Shown: positions 59,697-64,000 of the stretch, piece by piece
Layout: each line of letters opens with the position of its first letter
Numbering within the stretch: position 1 is the stretch's first letter
From: Calvatia gigantea
Lineage: Eukaryota; Basidiomycota; Agaricomycetes; Agaricales; Lycoperdaceae
Assembly: GCA_025093985.1 (NCBI GenBank)
Contig: JACAAK010000011.1
Span: forward strand, 1,364,001 to 1,428,000
Reading direction: 5' to 3'
Length of the DNA stretch: 64,000 nucleotides
Notes under the pieces: model-generated
What the model saw: the letters and a program-made list of their open reading frames with translations, nothing else
The model's database searches: none
Told to the model about the DNA's origin: nothing
Position numbers and translations under genes: made by a program

Positions 59697-60540
59697 TCTC
59701 CTTACCACCACGACAGACGAAAAACCGCGAGGCTTGCCCCTCACAGAAAATGCACACACACACACACAGCGATGCCTTCATGACGTCGTTCCCTGTGTGT
59801 GTCGTTTTCCAATTCGCGAGCGGGTTAAGGTCTGAGTATTCCAGTCATTCTCGATCGGTCCTAGCAGGACCTGAGCACAACCAAAGGCTCAAACGGCGTA
59901 TCAGAAATACGCTCTAACTTCCCGCTCACCAGCCGCAGCTTGCGTTTGTCCGGGAGATGACTGAATGCTCCGAAGACGTCTCTTACACTTTCGTGGTGTG
60001 GGAGATCGAGGATGGGGATTTAAGAGCTTGGAATTCGTCGTAATGACTGGGCGACTGCTTTTACCCTGTACCTGTGGCGTTTTTTGGCGTCAGAGGTACT
60101 TATGGGAGGCTTTTACGTCCTTTAGCTCACTTCGCTGTGCGCCCTTTAAAAATCACTCTTTTGGTGTGGTTGATGATTTGGGTGTAACTCGATTCAGACT
60201 ACTCTTTGTCTGTCGTGGTTCCTTCCAATTTTTTCTTTTCTTTGTCCGCTTCGTGTGGACTTTGATGTGCTTTGGATTTAGAATTACAAAAGTACGAGCT
60301 TCTTTATTATCACATCACCCGTCCGATTTTGTCCTAGCTCAATGAAGTGCATAGCTAGATCTTGTTGTTTATCTCTGCCATATACCATCACTACTGCCTC
60401 TCGCTCAACAAAACTAGACTTATCATGCTCCATCCTGATGAAAACCCGTCTCTTACGCACTGATGATTGGTCGCCAACGAATTGACAGAATTTCACCTCG
60501 CCTCTCATCACAAAATCGCCGTTTCCCCTCCCCTCTGTTT
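59697..60540 (+). ncRNA. duplicated element with conserved hairpin array, copy 1
   Basis: Homologous to 61347-62220 over about 850 bp. The 5' 230 bp fold into consecutive hairpins: a long stem 59746-59809 enclosing a 7-bp inner hairpin (59768-59790), GGTCCT-AGC-AGGACC, GCGTAT-CAGAA-ATACGC, and CGCA-GCT-TGCG. The 3' part has a conserved open frame (MLRRRLLHFRGVGDRGWGFKSLEFVVMTG...) of unknown family, so the element could be an mRNA with a structured leader rather than a non-coding RNA. Class is not recognised. Confidence 0.4.
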
Positions 60541-61346
60541 GTTGGGTGCTACGACAGAGGATTGTGTGGGGGCAGGAGGGGAGCAAACTGGAAGTTGGTG
60601 CGTATGACCACATTGGGAACATCCACGATCGGCCGTTCAACAAGATTCCTTAAGAAAGAACCGTCGACACATTGACACTTGTCCAGATGAACCCCCAGAG
60701 CATTAGAAGATCTTAAACCGATATCAGGTTCATAGTGCCTCTTCCCCTTAGCAAGTTCCTCGAGAGGGAATCAAAGGTAGGGGGATTGCCTAGGGATTCT
60801 GATGACAGACTCGTCGGAGTCGGGCTCGTTTGACACCCTCTGGACTACGGCGCCAATTCCTCCACTCCTTTTCGCGCCCACTGTTTCCAGATTCTATTTC
60901 AGAGTTAAGGTCTAGTCTGGCGTGTTGAGAAAGCTTGTTGATAACCTTTATCATATCAGGTTTATGCGTATGAACGCAGGAAGTAAGATCGGCAACGGCA
61001 GCCGAAGTGGCAGGGCCGTAAACGTTTTAACCCTCATCCCCACTGGCGGAAACTGAAGAGCACTGAAGAGCACGGTGATCCTCATTTTGAGTCGGGTGAA
61101 TGCTAGCGTCAGTCACTAGACGCTGATAAAAATACAAATACACGGAGAGGGCGCGAAAAAATTGGCAATACGAGCGAGGGGATGAGTGGAAAATTAAATG
61201 TAACGATAAAAGGGGAGCTGGGGCAACTGCAAGGATCCATGGACAATACAATATTCCGTGCAAGTGTAGAATACAGACCCCAACCAGAGTTGCTGTGATC
61301 AGCTTACCTCAGCCTTACCCACACCTGAGATCCAATTTGATTAAAG
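60541..61346. other. spacer between the two hairpin-array copies
   Basis: About 800 bp with no supported gene. Confidence 0.35.
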
Positions 61347-62220
61347 CCTTCTCCTTACCACCACGACAGACGAAAAACCGCGAGGCTCGCCCCCCACAGA
61401 AAACGCACACTCACAGCGATGCCTCGTAGCATCGCTCCCTGAGTGTCGTTTTCCAATTCGCGAGCGGGTTAAGGTCTGAGTATTCTAGTCATTCCCGATC
61501 GGTCCTAGCAGGACCTGAGCATAACCAAGGCTCAAACGGCGTATCAGAAATACGCTCTGACTTCACACGAGTAAGATTACTCTGCGTTTTTCCAGGTGAT
61601 CTAAATGCTCCGAAGACGTCTCTTACACTTTCGTGGTGTGAGAGATCGAGGGTGGGATTTTAAGAGCTTGGAATTCGTCGTAATGACTGGGCGGCTGCTT
61701 TTGCCCTGTACCTGTGGCCGTTTTGCGTCAGAGGTACTTACTGGGAGGCTTTGCGTCCTTCAGCTCACTTCGTTGTGCGCCCTTAGAAATCATTCACTAC
61801 TTTTTGTGGTTGATGATTTGGGTGTAACTCGATTCAGACTACTCTTTGTCTGTCGTGGCCCCTTCCAAATTTTTTCCTATCTCCCCTGTCCGCTTCGTGT
61901 GGACTTCGATGTGCTTTGGATCTCCGAACGTAGAGTTACGGAAGTGTGAGCTTCTTTATTGACGCATCACACGTCCGATTTTGTCCTGACTCATTGAAGA
62001 GTGTAATTAGATGTTGTTTTCTCTATCTCTGCCATGTATCATCACTACTGCCTCCCGCTCAACAAAGCCAGTCTTATCATGTTCCATCCTGACGAAAAAA
62101 CCCCCGTTATTGTCCAAGTGATAGTCAAGCACGCTGGTGAATCGGTTATCAACGAATTAACCGAATTTTACCTTGCCCATCATGAAATCACTGTTCGCCC
62201 CCCTCCGCATCTTTGGAGGG
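61347..62220 (+). ncRNA. duplicated element with conserved hairpin array, copy 2
   Basis: Same architecture as copy 1. The long stem at 61399-61453 and inner hairpin AGCGATGC-CTCGTA-GCATCGCT (61415-61436) are present; GGTCCTAGCAGGACC and GCGTATCAGAAATACGC are identical in both copies. At the last position the sequence differs from copy 1 but still forms a hairpin (GAGTAAGATTACTC). The 3' open frame differs by indels from that of copy 1 although FKSLEFVVMTGRLLLPCTCG and VVDDLGVTRFRLLFVCRG are kept. Confidence 0.4.
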
Positions 62221-62620
62221 CAGTGCTCAAAGCTATTGTGATGATGATAGCATGCGATTGAGAACCTGATTTATGCGCATATACGTTCTTCTCTACCAGA
62301 AAATGTTGAAGTTGGGGGTGATGGGTTCTTGGTCTGTGGCTGTACGTTATCTTCATCTCAATCTGAACCTGTCTTCATCAACGCCCACGGATATATCAGC
62401 CCGAAAACCATGGCAGTACGGGAAGACAATCGAAATTAAGTGGGGAGATGAAGAGGTAACGCCCGCAGAGGATAAATGGACGTTCGTTGTTCACGCCCTG
62501 AGGTCTCAGAGATTTTAAAAGTCACAATCAGGCGAGTCGTGGCCACGTCCTATTTGTTACTTCTCTTGATACAATGACAGTTTGCGCTTGTACTACTTAT
62601 GCGGGCTACGTTTCACCGTC
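62221..62620. other. spacer before the GH5 gene
   Basis: Contains an open frame 62273-62518 (+) without recognised similarity, convergent to the GH5 gene. Confidence 0.3.
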
Positions 62621-64000
62621 TCAGAATGAACCATTTTGCGAACCAGATTTCGGCGACATGCAGCTCTTGACGAGCAAGCTATCCGTCCATGTGCTTCCCG
62701 ACTTGGTCGGAGTCTCTCCCAGAACGTAGCTTGGGAGGAAGTTACCCGCACCCCAACCAACATAACCCAAGAACACTTTCGAAAAAAAAATTACACCGCT
62801 TTAGTGTTATCATGTCAAATAAGGCAAGGTAACGAAAGCTCACCATCAGAATTGGCAGCCTGGAACGCGATCTGTTGGCACATGAACTGCGCACAAGAAG
62901 CAGTATTTCCACCACCAGTTTCAGTATTGAGTGCTTGGCGCCCGTTAGCACGGAGCCAATCCGCAAGAGGCTTCCAAGCGATGTCGATATTGTTCCTTAC
63001 ACATTCTCTAGTCATCAATTTCCCGTCAATCCCGGCCTTTATCAATCTATCGAACAATGATGGGTGGGGGCTCACGCGTGGGTACCAGAGTTGTCAGTGT
63101 CCAAATACTTGTGGACGTCGAAGACCAATCCGGTCTTTGTGCCGTCGGGGTTGGTGACTTTGTGAAGTGCTGCAGCGGATCCGTTGGAGACGAAGGTTTC
63201 CGCTGAAGTCCAGTTGTTACCGGGGAGAAGGATCAGTTGGGTCTTTGCACTATTTGCCGGTGTACACTACTATGAGTTTTTTTTGGATCCCGGTGCCATC
63301 AATCACTTACCCCGCGTTGCGAATTGCAGTGACAGCCGCTTGAACGGATGTAGCCCAGCGGTTGATGTCGGGAACATCATGAGGCTCATTCATGCTGTTG
63401 TTAGTTTTGGGACTAGTGAGAAATTGAAGGTCAAGGCTGAGCGTGGGGGGACATACATGCCGAACATGATCTTAGACTCTGACTTATACTTGGTAGCGAG
63501 CGTCGTCCACGTATCAGCAAACTGTTGATCAGTGGGTCCACCTTGGCCAATGATCTACAATCCCCAACAGGTGGTCCCGTCAGACAACAACCCTCAAACC
63601 ATAGACATGACAAAATAAAACGCACCCCGCGATCCCATCTCGCGTAGTTATGGATATCAATAATGCAATACGCGCCAGTCCTCAAACAGGCCTGAACGAG
63701 ATCATCGTATTTAGCCAGGTTCTCTTGCACAACAGGTCCACCTTCGACATTATTGGTGAGGAACTGCCATCCAACGGGAAGACGGAAAGTGTTGAACCCA
63801 TCGTCGTTGATAAAGTGCTGCATCTGGCCTTCACCATCCATGCCGTAGTATTTTGTTAGTGGAGGCCAAGCCGCGCTTGCTGTGCATGACTAGCCGGAGT
63901 TAATATGCCGGGGTAGGTAGTGTCAGTGGAATTGATTAGTACAACGACATTTCTGATGATGGGGTTTTTTTGGGGAACACTCACACCGTCGCCGTTACAA
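62621..64000 (-). CDS. GH5 endoglucanase (cellulase), N-terminus outside the window
   Basis: Secreted endo-beta-1,4-glucanase by family. The visible exons read SCTASAAWPPLTKYYGMDGEGQMQHFINDDGFNTFRLPVGWQFL, CIIDIHNYARWDRG, IIGQGGPTDQQFADTWTTLATKYKSESKIMFG, then IMNEPHDVPDINRWA with the acid/base Glu (intron through the Ile codon near 63396-63458). These are followed by TQLILLPGNNWTSAETFVSNGSAAALHKV, GLVFDVHKYLDTDNSGTHAECV, a segment with the nucleophile Glu (RQALNTETGGGN), and the final exon VFLGYVGWGAGNFLPSYVLGETPTKSGSTWTD ending at TGA 62621-62623. CNGDG at the window edge belongs to an earlier exon; a CBM1 may lie beyond. Confidence 0.9.

Noticed and set aside
59697..59950. Candidate U1 snRNA because of CTTACC and GCGAGGCTTG motifs
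   Set aside because: No Sm site, no 5' splice-site-binding start at the right position, and the hairpin layout does not match U1.
59697..62220. Candidate telomerase RNA
   Set aside because: No template complementary to TTAGGG repeats was found in either copy.

Overview
The window looks like a basidiomycete mushroom nuclear genome. Evidence: intron-dense genes with short (about 45-65 nt) GT-AG introns, a class I hydrophobin, a GH5 cellulase, NACHT-type NTPases, an F-box/propeller-like gene, and eukaryotic housekeeping genes (Dcp1, a UBP16-like ubiquitin protease, a DNAJC17-like J protein, mitochondrial IleRS), plus a tRNA-Leu(CAG) with a 12-nt intron. No prokaryotic, plasmid or viral organisation is seen.

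Layout. 75-7465: tandem duplication of a secreted histidine-acid-phosphatase gene plus the 5' end of the mitochondrial isoleucyl-tRNA synthetase gene. The left unit keeps the better phosphatase and a dead IleRS stub; the right unit has a dead phosphatase and the full IleRS (to 11180). 12186-13802 (-): broken NACHT gene. 14689-22154: a second tandem duplication, of an AIF-like oxidoreductase, an F-box gene and an AKR7-like aldo-keto reductase; unit 1 keeps the oxidoreductase, unit 2 keeps the F-box and AKR genes. 22394-26874 (-): ubiquitin protease. 29036-30167: multi-pass membrane protein. 32631-33949: second broken NACHT gene. 34947-36600 (-) and 36941-38135 (+): a divergent pair, an acidic-tailed protein with a possible pRiA4b ORF-3-like domain and a DUF4336 gene. 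39541-40800 (-): hypothetical. 44565-44654: tRNA-Leu. 45021-45469 (-): hydrophobin. 45757-56546: a third tandem duplication (alpha/beta hydrolase, hypothetical gene, 3' part of DCP1). 55390-58245 (-): DCP1. 58310-59587 (-): J protein. 59697-62220: a fourth tandem duplication, whose 5' part folds as a hairpin array with compensatory changes between copies. 62621-64000 (-): GH5 endoglucanase, cut by the window edge.

The main theme is repeated local segmental duplication followed by complementary decay, in which each unit keeps different genes, with patchy near-identical tracts that suggest gene conversion. Several otherwise good genes carry single-base frameshifts. I cannot tell real mutation from consensus error without reads. 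Exon models were built by hand from splice sites and family knowledge, so exon edges are approximate.
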